Shown here: positions 9,814 through 17,980 of the stretch, in pieces
How positions within the stretch are numbered: the first letter of the stretch is position 1
Layout: each line of letters starts with the position of its first letter
Assembly: GCA_030267965.1 (NCBI GenBank)
Contig: BRYA01000061.1
Coordinates: 4,224 to 68,223, forward strand
Length of the DNA stretch: 64,000 nucleotides
Direction of reading: 5' to 3'
From: Triparma columacea
Lineage: Eukaryota; Sar; Bolidophyceae; Parmales; Triparmaceae
The notes under the pieces: model-generated
Seen by the model: only the letters and a program-made list of their open reading frames with translations
Databases searched by the model: none
What the model was told of the DNA's origin: nothing
Translations under genes and position numbers: made by a program

Positions 9814-10971
9814 ATGTCCCGCCCCTTCCGCCTTTTCTACTTCCTCCTCCTCCTCCATATCTATCCCACGCCTTCCTCCTCCTCCTCCTCTCCCTCCTCC
9901 TACGCGGCCTCGGAGGTAATAAAATCCCTCTCAATCAAGCATCCCCTTGAGTACATTCCCCCCGTCTCATATATCCCACCTTCTACCCTAACCTTACTAA
10001 TAAGAGGTGCATCCCTTCGCGTAGCAGCGGATTTAACTGGTGGTACACCCCTAGAGAACCTCAAGTCATGCATGTCAAGGTCAAGGTCTGAGATACCACT
10101 TTCTTGGGGGGAGGCATTTGAAGAGCTATGCGGGAGGGGGGGGGAAGGGAGGAGGAAGGGGGGAGGAGGGTGTCATAAGGTGGAAGGAAGTAACCGTGAT
10201 AGAGGAGGTGGTAATGTAGTACGTTCTAGATTGTCCTTGTCTACAAAAGAGCTTGCAAGGGAGGTATCCTCTGAGGTCAGGAGGAGAGCGTCTGATACGT
10301 TCGGTAGGTTCGCGCCCCTCTACCAAGGAACTCAGTGCCGACTTGTTGAGGGTTGCCTATCCGGCTCTTTCTTCCTAGTTGGTTCCGAGCTTTGTAAGAG
10401 GGCGGTAGGGAAGGCAGGGGTTGGGGGGGGGGTTATGAGGGGGCTGGCGGGGGGTATTGGGGGAGGTCTGGCACAGACTTTAGTGATGACACCAACGACT
10501 AGAGTCATGGTAAGGATGCAGGTGTCAGGTGAAGGTTTCACCTCCGCCCTTAAGTCGATATCCCTCGACAATCAAGGGACGTGGGGTCCCCTCTCATCCC
10601 TCCAAGGTTTCTACGTCGGCCTCCCCGCCCTCGCTGTCCGTCAGTGCACGAACTGGTCCTCCCGCGCGGGCCTCAAGGCCTGGTTATCCGACGGATGGGG
10701 CTGGGGGACGTACGGTACGACGGGACAGTTGGCGAGCGGCATCGTTGCGGGGGTAGCGAGCGCGTGGAATACACCGGTTGAGGTCGTGAGGGTTAGGAAA
10801 CAGAGCCAAGGGAGGGGGGGGAGGGGGGAGAGCGAGAGCTACTTAGAGGTGGGGAAGGAGGTTTGGGAGGAGGGGGGGTGGAGAGGACTTTATAAAGGGG
10901 TGGGACCGAGGTGCGCGCAAGCGGCGTGGCAGACTATCTGGATGGTCGTCGTGCCGGACCTTATGAGGTGA
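9814..10971 (+). CDS. SLC25-type carrier protein with signal-like N-terminus
   Basis: 385 aa. The start is the ATG at 9814; the longer open frame begins only with TTG. Carrier features are clear in the C-terminal half: a PTTRVMVRMQ motif (P-x-[DT]-x-x-[KR] type), GFYVGLPALAVRQ, NTPVEVVRVRKQ, and the closing GLYKGVGPRCAQAAWQ. These resemble the tricarboxylate-carrier branch, and the family exchanges metabolites across organelle inner membranes. The first repeat is poorly conserved and interrupted by a Gly/Arg-rich insert at 10130-10200. The N-terminus (MSRPFRLFYFLLLLHIYP) resembles a signal peptide, unusual for mitochondrial carriers, and could direct the protein to a complex plastid envelope. 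A 100-nt piece of this gene is repeated just after the stop. Confidence 0.72.
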   Translation: MSRPFRLFYFLLLLHIYPTPSSSSSSPSSYAASEVIKSLSIKHPLEYIPPVSYIPPSTLTLLIRGASLRVAADLTGGTPLENLKSCMSRSRSEIPLSWGEAFEELCGRGGEGRRKGGGGCHKVEGSNRDRGGGNVVRSRLSLSTKELAREVSSEVRRRASDTFGRFAPLYQGTQCRLVEGCLSGSFFLVGSELCKRAVGKAGVGGGVMRGLAGGIGGGLAQTLVMTPTTRVMVRMQVSGEGFTSALKSISLDNQGTWGPLSSLQGFYVGLPALAVRQCTNWSSRAGLKAWLSDGWGWGTYGTTGQLASGIVAGVASAWNTPVEVVRVRKQSQGRGGRGESESYLEVGKEVWEEGGWRGLYKGVGPRCAQAAWQTIWMVVVPDLMR

Positions 10972-10984
10972 AAAAGGTTCTCCG

Positions 10985-11084
10985 GCAGTGCACGAACTGG
11001 TCCTCCCGCGCCGGCCTCAAGGCCTGGTTGGCCGACAGATGGGGCTGGGGGAGGTACGGTACAAAGGGACAGTTGGCCAGCGGC
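10985..11084 (+). pseudogene. Duplicated fragment of the SLC25 gene
   Basis: These 100 nt copy 10641-10740 inside the upstream coding sequence at roughly 90% identity by eye, sharing CAGTGCACGAACTGG and AAGGCCTGG. The copy starts 14 nt after the stop codon and has no open continuation into a carrier domain. Confidence 0.8.
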
Positions 11085-11686
11085 CAATATTGGGTAGAAA
11101 AATAGAAATATTTGAGGGCGTCAAGTTTAATTTTTCAAAACAACCGCGTACTTCAACACCCCCCTCTCCTCTGAATCGGATAAGAGCTGTATGAATCGTA
11201 GTTTTTGGGCAAAAACACACAGGTCTGGCCAAACCCAACTTTGGTGGAGGGAGAAACAGGGGCAATAAATAAATCTATCAAAATAAGGTAAGGCTGACAA
11301 CAATGACAATGATGACCCTTGCTAAGGCTTTAACCAGTTGTATTTCGTCCTGTCGTTGATTTTGGTCTCCTGTTCACGTCAAGGAACCAAGTTATTTCCC
11401 CTTCAATCGAGGTCGAGTATTCGTGGGTTATTTTCCCGTCTTATTACCGTCTTATGGACGAGATAATACTACTTTGGGCCATATTTCCGATGTTATTAGT
11501 GTCGTATTGTGGTTGCTATTGGGCAGAGAAGCGCCATTGACGCCGCAATGACGCATTCCTTGAGACCACCATCCCTCTCCCTTGTTCTTTGTCAATCACA
11601 CCACACTAACCCTCCTGATTCCCGTCAATAATGTAGGAATTCGTTGAGGATTGAAGCTGTTGACGACAAGACTGTATAATAAATCC

Positions 11687-11703
11687 AGGGTTAGGGTTAG
11701 GTT
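11687..11703 (+). repeat. Short telomere-like run
   Basis: AGGGTTAGGGTTAGGTT matches two to three TTAGGG units in intergenic DNA. Too short to be a telomere relic with confidence. Confidence 0.4.
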
Positions 11704-11716
11704 ACCGAAAGGACGG

Positions 11717-11724
11717 TATAAAAG
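11717..11724 (+). promoter_or_regulatory. TATA-like box
   Basis: TATAAAAG lies 16 nt before the ATG at 11740. A standard 25-30 nt spacing would place transcription start after that ATG, so either the spacing is unusual or the match is chance. Confidence 0.3.
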
Positions 11725-11739
11725 CTCTCCATCCCTACT

Positions 11740-13077
11740 ATGAGTGAATTAGACTTTGCTTATGATGATGACTATAGTGATGACGACGGTGATGAATATA
11801 GTTATGACGAGGGTGATGTCTATTCGAATGACTACGACGACCCAGATGATGGGGACTCTTCCCTTCCCAAAACAGCAGTATACTCCGGAACAGAGTACTT
11901 CGGAGACGATCGTGAACTCACAGAAGTGACTTTTGCACAAGGAGTGTCAACGATTGACGAACGTGCCTTCTGGGGATGCTCCTCCCTCAAGGCCGTCACA
12001 ATCCCGGACGGAGTGACAACGATTGGCGATTGCGCCTTCGAAGGATGCTCCTCCCTCACGGCTATCACCATCCCGGACGGAGTTACGATGATTGGCAAAT
12101 TCGCTTTCAAGGATTGCTCCTCCCTCACGGCCATCACCATCCCAGATGGAGTGACAACGATTAGCACGTGTGCCTTCTCCGGATGCTCCTCCCTCACAGC
12201 CATCACCATCCCGGACGGAGTGACAAAGATTGACAGGTGCGCCTTCTACGGTTGCTCCTCCCTCACGGCCATCACCATCCCGGACGGAGTGACAAAGATT
12301 GGCGATAGCGCCTTCAACCAATGCTCCTCCCTAACGGCCATCACCATCCCGGAGGGAATGACTAAAATTAGCGATAGCGCCTTCTGGGATTGCTCCTCCC
12401 TAACGGCCATCACCATCCCGGACGGAGTGACGACGATTAGCAATGAAGCCTTCTCTGGATGCTCCTCCCTCATGGCCATCACCATCCCGGACGGAGTGAC
12501 GATTATTGGTGGTGGCGCCTTCCAAGGATGCTCCTCCCTCACGGCCATCACCATCCCGGACGGAGTGACGAAGATCGGCCAATATGCCTTCAACGGATGC
12601 TCCTCCCTCACGTCCATCACCATCCCGGACGGAGTGACAACGATTGACGGTGGCGCCTTCTACGGATGCTCCTCCCTCACAGCCATCACCATCCCGGACG
12701 GAGTAACGGAGATTGGTGATGAAACCTTCAGGGATTGCGTAGCCCTGACGAAACTCATTCTATCTCCTGCCGTTTCCATCGGTGAAGACTGCTTCTCGAA
12801 CTGCACTGCCCTAATCACTGCCGCTGCTGATAAAAACATGCCAACCGTCTCGGACCTCCTTCATTACAGGTGGCATCGTAATATCGCTGTTATCGAACGT
12901 GTCAATGCTCTGCTTTGCCTAAAGGGAACCTGGGATCACGTGGAGAATCAACCCAGTGGAACGGATAGTCTGAAGCGGAAGCGACAGGACGGAGTTGAAG
13001 CCCCAGCGCTAAGGGTAACTGAGGCACGGGAGAAGATTCCGAAAGTTTTGTGGAGAGTTATTCTGGAGTTTCTGTAA
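11740..13077 (+). CDS. BspA-type LRR_5 protein with acidic N-terminus
   Basis: 445 aa, single exon. Residues 1-42 are strongly acidic and Tyr/Asp/Ser-rich. The middle is a run of about 15 LRR_5 repeats of 23 residues (GCSSLTAITIPDGVTTIGDCAF), ending in degenerate units (NCTALITAAADKN). The C-terminus carries a basic KRKRQ cluster, a possible nuclear signal, and a hydrophobic end (WRVILEFL). There is no signal peptide or transmembrane segment, so it is probably intracellular, unlike bacterial BspA surface proteins. The repeat consensus differs from the LRR gene at 1-4219, so the two are not recent copies. LRR_5 proteins bind other proteins; no partner can be inferred. A stop TAA is followed at once by intergenic DNA and the convergent SERF-like gene. 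Confidence 0.85.
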   Translation: MSELDFAYDDDYSDDDGDEYSYDEGDVYSNDYDDPDDGDSSLPKTAVYSGTEYFGDDRELTEVTFAQGVSTIDERAFWGCSSLKAVTIPDGVTTIGDCAFEGCSSLTAITIPDGVTMIGKFAFKDCSSLTAITIPDGVTTISTCAFSGCSSLTAITIPDGVTKIDRCAFYGCSSLTAITIPDGVTKIGDSAFNQCSSLTAITIPEGMTKISDSAFWDCSSLTAITIPDGVTTISNEAFSGCSSLMAITIPDGVTIIGGGAFQGCSSLTAITIPDGVTKIGQYAFNGCSSLTSITIPDGVTTIDGGAFYGCSSLTAITIPDGVTEIGDETFRDCVALTKLILSPAVSIGEDCFSNCTALITAAADKNMPTVSDLLHYRWHRNIAVIERVNALLCLKGTWDHVENQPSGTDSLKRKRQDGVEAPALRVTEAREKIPKVLWRVILEFL

Positions 13078-13301
13078 TCTCCGTGTGTTGTTCATGAATA
13101 AAAGTGGAGAAGAGTGTGGATTTAGGTGAAAAAGGGTTTATATTTCATCAATGTACCGTATTTTCTTCTTAATTCCCCCCCTCCTCCTCATCCTTCCCCC
13201 CCTTTTCCTAATCCTCCTTCTTCTATAATTCATAACATTCCATTGCTTTTGTTAGCAAAACCAAACCACCATCCCCTCCCCCCACCTCTCCTGTCGTCTC
13301 T

Positions 13302-13820
13302 TTATTTCTTCCCCTTTTTCCCCCCCGCAAGTCCCGCCGATAATAAATCATCAAGACCCTCTTCTTTTTTCTTCCCTTTTTTCTTACTCGGAGCTTTAAC
13401 AGTCCCATTAGCTGCAGCTGCTGCAGCATCTGCTTCCTCTTTAGCCTTTTGCGCAGCCTTCCTTGCGACTTTCTCAGCTAAGGCGTCCTTGTCGGCGGCG
13501 TTACGTTGGAGCTTGTCGCCTTCTTTCTTTTGACCCTTACCCGCCTCCTTTTTCATGGCGCGGGCGCGGTCAATTTCACGCTGAGGGGGGGAGGGAGTGG
13601 GAGGTGTGTGGATGGAGGTTTGGGGGGGTGGGGGGGTGTGGGGGGGGGGGGTGTGAGTGTGTGTGTGTAGGATTGATTTAATAGCCATGAATCGAGAATG
13701 GCTGTGTTGGTGCTTTTATTTCTCTCTATATTTCGTGATACGTTATAATGTATTCTGAATATAATATTATGAATATACTTATTAGGAATATATGATACTT
13801 ACTTGATTACCTCTCGTCAT
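13302..13820 (-). CDS. SERF/4F5-like small basic protein
   Basis: Two exons: 13820-13803 encodes MTRGNQ, then a 222-nt intron (donor GTAAGT, acceptor CCCTCAG), then 13580-13302. The 98-aa product starts MTRGNQREIDRARAMKK, which fits the 4F5 family start (basic, GNQRE then alternating Arg). It continues with a Lys/Ala-rich helix and ends in a Lys-rich tail (GLDDLLSAGLAGGKKGKK). Family members are small disordered proteins that bind nucleic acid or modulate protein aggregation; the role here is by homology only. A naive reading starts at 13688 and runs through the intron as a His-Thr/Pro microsatellite; the GNQ|RE junction argues against that. The intron holds CA and G-homopolymer tracts. Confidence 0.8.
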
Positions 13821-14036
13821 TATGAAAATATGACACTTTCAAATTCTACCCAAAATGGGAGATGAGGGACTTCTCGAGCTCCAATTTCTCAACCTCAATC
13901 TTGTTTCTTTCCTTGACTATTTTGAGGAGGACATTTGAACCCCAATTAGAATACTTTAGTCTATATTTGAGGGTATATATTCAATATTTGAGTGTGTGTG
14001 TGTCGATATATACATTTTAATCGTCATATTAGCAAC
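13821..14036. promoter_or_regulatory. Divergent promoter region between the SERF-like and RING-like genes
   Basis: 216 nt separate the two start codons. AT-rich text including GGGTATATATTC lies near 13972-13983, about 55-65 nt before the RING-like ATG, and is a possible core promoter. Confidence 0.3.
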
Positions 14037-15179
14037 ATGGGAAACAAATTGAGTGCGGCCTTCTCGACAGGAGGTGGCAATGGACTTAATGGAGACTATA
14101 TATCTAATATTATATCATCATGGTCATCATCATCATGGTCATCATCATCATCATTGCCAACTACACTACCTCCCAATACACACGTGTCCATAAATAAACT
14201 TAAATCAATGATAGAATCAACTACCTCAATCTTGTCCCCAGCAGGTTTATCAGCAGAAGAACCCTCATTAATCTCTCTTACACCAAGAGATACTACAACA
14301 ACAACACCTACAACAACGACTACTACAACATCACCTACAACTACTACCCCTTCAACACAACATACCTCCAGTCATAAAGACATTAAAGCATCCTTCAAAA
14401 TCAATTTACTCAAAACAATCTCATCTCCACATCCCCCAATTACTCCGAAAACATTCATCAAACACTATCAGGCAAACAAAGGACTGCAAATCATCATGAC
14501 CCTAACACCCACCACCGACCATACACCCACCTCCCATACCTCCACCTCTACCTCACCTTCCTCTCTCCCCTCAACCTACACCCTTTCCCTTCCCGTTTAC
14601 CTTCATCTCCACGCTTTAATCCACCGTATATTCGATCTCTACGCCTCCTCCTACCACCTCTCATCCGTCGCCTCAACAGTACCAGTCGACGCTGTTGAAG
14701 ATAAAGAAATACAACACGTTAACATAGAAGGAGAGGAGAAGGATACTATAGGGTTGGTAGGAGTATCACAAAATACAAACAAAAACGTATCAATACCCTC
14801 CCATAAACCGTCGCCCACACAACGCTCACCTCAAGGTAGGTTAAATAAGATAAAAAAGAAGTCGGAAAACCACCTCTACGATAACCAATGTCCCTCCTGT
14901 TTAGACTCAGTTATACAGCAAGTATGTTCTAACTGTAATCAAGGTTTCTGCGTGGATTGTATGGATAAATGGGCTGAGGAAGAAGGTGGGAAGAGGGTTT
15001 GTATGGTTTGTAGAGAAGTTATTATTGAGGGGAAGGAATGGACTATAGAAGAATGGGGGTTAGACGACTTTAAAAAAGCTATTGGGGATTGTGAAATGAG
15101 GCTTTGGGAGTTTGTTGAACGCATCATCAATGAGGGGGAGGGGGGACAGGGGAGAGAGGGGGATTACGAAGAGCTTTGA
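14037..15179 (+). CDS. RING-like Cys8 zinc protein with myristoylation signal
   Basis: 380 aa, single exon. The start ATG at 14037 gives MGNKLSAAF, a match to the N-myristoylation signal (Gly2, Ser6); the longer frame begins with GTG. Residues 30-130 are low-complexity Ser/Thr with long Thr runs. Near residue 300 are four Cys pairs: CPSC, CSNC, CVDC and CMVC, spaced 8, 4 and 13. This resembles a RING finger in which the usual His is Cys (the sequence around CVDCMDKW is RING-like). A membrane-attached E3 ubiquitin ligase is a reasonable inference. The tail is acidic (REGDYEEL). I do not recognise a specific orthologue. Confidence 0.7.
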   Translation: MGNKLSAAFSTGGGNGLNGDYISNIISSWSSSSWSSSSSLPTTLPPNTHVSINKLKSMIESTTSILSPAGLSAEEPSLISLTPRDTTTTTPTTTTTTTSPTTTTPSTQHTSSHKDIKASFKINLLKTISSPHPPITPKTFIKHYQANKGLQIIMTLTPTTDHTPTSHTSTSTSPSSLPSTYTLSLPVYLHLHALIHRIFDLYASSYHLSSVASTVPVDAVEDKEIQHVNIEGEEKDTIGLVGVSQNTNKNVSIPSHKPSPTQRSPQGRLNKIKKKSENHLYDNQCPSCLDSVIQQVCSNCNQGFCVDCMDKWAEEEGGKRVCMVCREVIIEGKEWTIEEWGLDDFKKAIGDCEMRLWEFVERIINEGEGGQGREGDYEEL

Positions 15180-15552
15180 AAAGGGTGGGTGTTTGGGGAG
15201 GTTATAAAACGTGTATGGTTTTTGATATTGTTAAACACGTTTTGAAACATCTTTTTATGAAAAAACTTTTGAGCGTAGGAACCCTTCCTTATCACCAAAA
15301 GGGTTATAAGAAAAACAACTCCCCCCTTTTCCCCTCATCTGCTATGCGTCAAAAACCTGAACACAAGATTGTCCCAAAAAAAACCTAAACCACACCCCTT
15401 ACGTATTCCAACCATCTTCCTTACTCCCTCGTTATATTCTCCATCTTCTAAATAGTATAAACAACCTCTCTAAACCCCCTAAACTCCATTCCTCCTACCC
15501 TCACCTTCCCCTCGTTTCTCAACCTCTATCTTAAATCCCCCCCATTCCAAAC
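15180..15552. other. Intergenic, 373 nt
   Basis: Non-coding, pyrimidine-rich toward 15552, between two plus-strand genes. Nothing else is seen. Confidence 0.5.
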
Positions 15553-16167
15553 ATGCCGGTATTACCAGTACCTGTATGTTGGCCTGTATCCTCTACCCGT
15601 CCCTCCGAATCCTCCCGTTTAGAACAAGAAGGTGAAGTAGTAAAGGAGCTTGCGAAAGCATTCGGGAAGAGTTTGAGATGGTTATACAACCTTCCAGAGG
15701 AAGAAGAAGGTGATTTTATTGAGGAGGAGGTGGATATAACAAAATGGAACGGCATCGGCGTATCCGATGGTAAAGTCGTACGTATAGACTGGTACGATGA
15801 GGATTTAACAGGTGTCATACCTGACTTCATCTCCAAGCTTAACGGGTTAACGTACCTATTCCTAGGGGATAATGATATCTCAGGTGATATACCGGTGAGT
15901 TTGGGTAGGCTGGTTAACTTGAGACAGTTGAATCTATGCAGGAATAGACTCACTGGAAGCGTACCTAAGAGTTTTAAGATGTTAAGGAAGTTGGAGGAGA
16001 TGGGGCTTTATAACAACGATATGGAGTCCGGTACGCCTGGTTATTTGGGGGGAGAGGGACTTAGGGAATACTTGAATGGACTGGGGGGAGGGAGGAATGA
16101 GGGAGAGGGGAGGTTTGAGAGAAGGAATAAAGGGAATTGGAGGAACTGGAGTAAGGATGTTAATTAG
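15553..16167 (+). CDS. Plant-type leucine-rich repeat protein
   Basis: 204 aa, single exon. Residues 20-75 resemble the N-terminal cap seen before plant-type LRRs (LRWLYNLPEEE then WNGIGVSDGKVVRIDW). Three to four LRRs of 24 residues follow, with the plant signature LxGxIP (DLTGVIPDFI, DISGDIPVSL, RLTGSVPKSF). The tail is Gly/Arg/Asn-rich. There is no signal peptide, transmembrane segment or kinase, so this is a short cytosolic LRR protein rather than a receptor kinase. The LRR class is quite different from the BspA-type repeats elsewhere in the window. Function unknown. Confidence 0.75.
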   Translation: MPVLPVPVCWPVSSTRPSESSRLEQEGEVVKELAKAFGKSLRWLYNLPEEEEGDFIEEEVDITKWNGIGVSDGKVVRIDWYDEDLTGVIPDFISKLNGLTYLFLGDNDISGDIPVSLGRLVNLRQLNLCRNRLTGSVPKSFKMLRKLEEMGLYNNDMESGTPGYLGGEGLREYLNGLGGGRNEGEGRFERRNKGNWRNWSKDVN

Positions 16168-16608
16168 GGGGGGAAAGGGATGGGGACGGGGGGAAGGGGG
16201 GGGGATGGAATTTAAGTAAGAGTCTGGGGTTACCTTGAGGGGAAAAAATTGAATTGGCCGCTTCTTGACGGAGTTTTTTTACACTTACTTTCAGGGGAAG
16301 GGGCGCAACCGAAGGCGCGGAAGGAGGCGAGGGGATGACAGCGGTGAATAAGAGATGGCCTGCTGAGAGCTTTCAAAGAGATCGATGCGAACGTATCAGA
16401 TACCTTTCCCTCCTTTTCTTTTTCGTCCCCTCGCCCCTCCCTTCGGACTCCCTTCCCGGAGGAGAGAAAAAGAAGAGAGAAAAAGGAGAGAGAAAAAGGA
16501 GAGAAGAGATAAAATAGATAGTATAGTATTGCTTTCCACGTTCCTGATTGATTTTAGTTCGACGAAAATACCGTTATCTACCCGAGAAACTCATCAAGAG
16601 GTGTTAAA
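16168..16608. other. Intergenic, 441 nt
   Basis: G-rich just after the LRR stop, then a purine-rich run (16460-16510) before the ATG at 16609. No gene is supported. Confidence 0.5.
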
Positions 16609-17886
16609 ATGGAGGGGGTCAAGGATCTCGTCAAAGTTCTTTCAACCAGTAATGGAAAGGTCGCGCTCGAGAAGGCTACAAAGACGGTGAAGGACCTAGG
16701 GGAGGTAAGAGGGAATACGCTCAAGTTAGTTGAGGAGGAGGGTTTGATGAGGGGATTGGTTAGGGTGATTAGTAAGGACGGAGAGAGGTTTAGCGTGGCA
16801 AGGGAGGATGCAGTGGGGGCGATTATGAGGATAAGTTATCGAGGAGGCGTCGAGGTGAAGAAGGTTATGTTTGAGCACGAGGGGCTGATTGCCGGCTTGG
16901 TCGAGATAATAGGACAGAGGGGAAGCAAGGATAAGTTGGCGAGGAAAAATGCTGTGCATGCGATAAACAGCATTGCTTGTGGCGACGCAGAGGTGGTGAA
17001 GGGGTTGTTTAAGCACGAGGGGCTGATTGCCGGCTTGGTCGAGATACTAGGACAGAAGAGGATAGAGTATAAGTTGGCGAGGGAATTTGCTGCGGGGGCG
17101 ATAATCAACATTGCTTATGGAACCGATGATGAGGTGAAAGCCGGACTATTTCACTTCCCTGAATTGATGCCACATATTGAGGCGATAATTGGAGACGCGA
17201 ACCTCGACTTCACAGAAACGAAAAACATGGCGTTGAAACTCAAGAAGAAGATCGAGCATATGGGTGGGGGGGGGCAGTCGAACCCCCCGAGCACACAGTC
17301 TCTTGGTTCTAGCACAGCTGGATCCGTGCGCATGGAGAAGGAGCTGGCCGAAATGCGCACAGAGCAGGCCACGATAAAATCCAACCTCGAAACAGTCCGC
17401 ACCGAGCAGGCTGCGATGAAATCAAACCTTGAAACAGTCCGCTCCGAGCAGGCCGCGATGAAATCCTCCCTAACCTCCCTCCAGGACTCCCTCTTCCGCG
17501 TCGAGAAGGCCCTTGCCACTCTCACCTCCACCCTCGCCCCGACTGAAACCCTCGACCTCAATGACATTTCTACGACCCTATCCAACCCCCCCCCCTTCAC
17601 TGACTCAACCGGCAACAACAAGCGCTCCAACCTCGCCATTCTCGCCGACAACCAAGCCACCTTCAACCACACCCTAAAAAAGGTCAAGAAGGAGAAGGAT
17701 GACGTCTCCCGCTCCCTCTCGGCCCTAGAGGACGCTGAAACTTGCACCGTGTGCTTGGTGGAGAAACGGGGCGTCCTGTTCTTACCCTGCGGCCACCTGG
17801 TCTGCTGCGGGGAATGCTCGGAAAGGGTAGACGAATGCCCGATGTGCAGGAAGGTGATCAGGAAACGCAAGACGGTGTTCATGTAA
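16609..17886 (+). CDS. Armadillo-like repeat protein with C-terminal RING finger
   Basis: 425 aa, single exon. Residues 1-210 are ARM/HEAT-like helical repeats (EGLIAGLVEIIGQ twice, with AVGAIMRIS, AVHAINSIA and AAGAIINIA as the third helices). Residues 235-310 form a heptad-like segment built from three near-identical units (RTEQAAMKSNLETV), so a coiled coil is likely. Residues 380-420 are a C3HC4 RING: CTVC, LPCGHLVC, CGEC, CPMCRK. The RING resembles those of the IAP/MUL1 type. The arrangement predicts an E3 ubiquitin ligase that binds substrate through the ARM repeats and dimerises through the coiled coil. The next gene begins about 100 nt downstream on the same strand. Confidence 0.85.
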   Translation: MEGVKDLVKVLSTSNGKVALEKATKTVKDLGEVRGNTLKLVEEEGLMRGLVRVISKDGERFSVAREDAVGAIMRISYRGGVEVKKVMFEHEGLIAGLVEIIGQRGSKDKLARKNAVHAINSIACGDAEVVKGLFKHEGLIAGLVEILGQKRIEYKLAREFAAGAIINIAYGTDDEVKAGLFHFPELMPHIEAIIGDANLDFTETKNMALKLKKKIEHMGGGGQSNPPSTQSLGSSTAGSVRMEKELAEMRTEQATIKSNLETVRTEQAAMKSNLETVRSEQAAMKSSLTSLQDSLFRVEKALATLTSTLAPTETLDLNDISTTLSNPPPFTDSTGNNKRSNLAILADNQATFNHTLKKVKKEKDDVSRSLSALEDAETCTVCLVEKRGVLFLPCGHLVCCGECSERVDECPMCRKVIRKRKTVFM

Positions 17887-17980
17887 AAATGGAGGGAATG
17901 TATCATCATGAAATTGGGTCACCCCCCGGAGTTTACTTTGCACACAAATTCGCCTTGAGAGCTGACGCGAACGCGCGTAT

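Larger units (their letters stand above)
11085..11739. other. Intergenic, about 655 nt
   Basis: Non-coding stretch before the second BspA gene. It includes a short telomere-like run (11687-11703) and a TATA-like box (11717-11724). No gene is supported. Confidence 0.5.

Noticed and set aside
10966..10988. GT-AG pair at the SLC25 stop that would read into the duplicated fragment
   Set aside because: The intron would be only about 20 nt, far shorter than any other here.
11687..11703. Interstitial telomere or chromosome-fusion scar
   Set aside because: Only about 17 nt match and there is no degenerate extension on either side.
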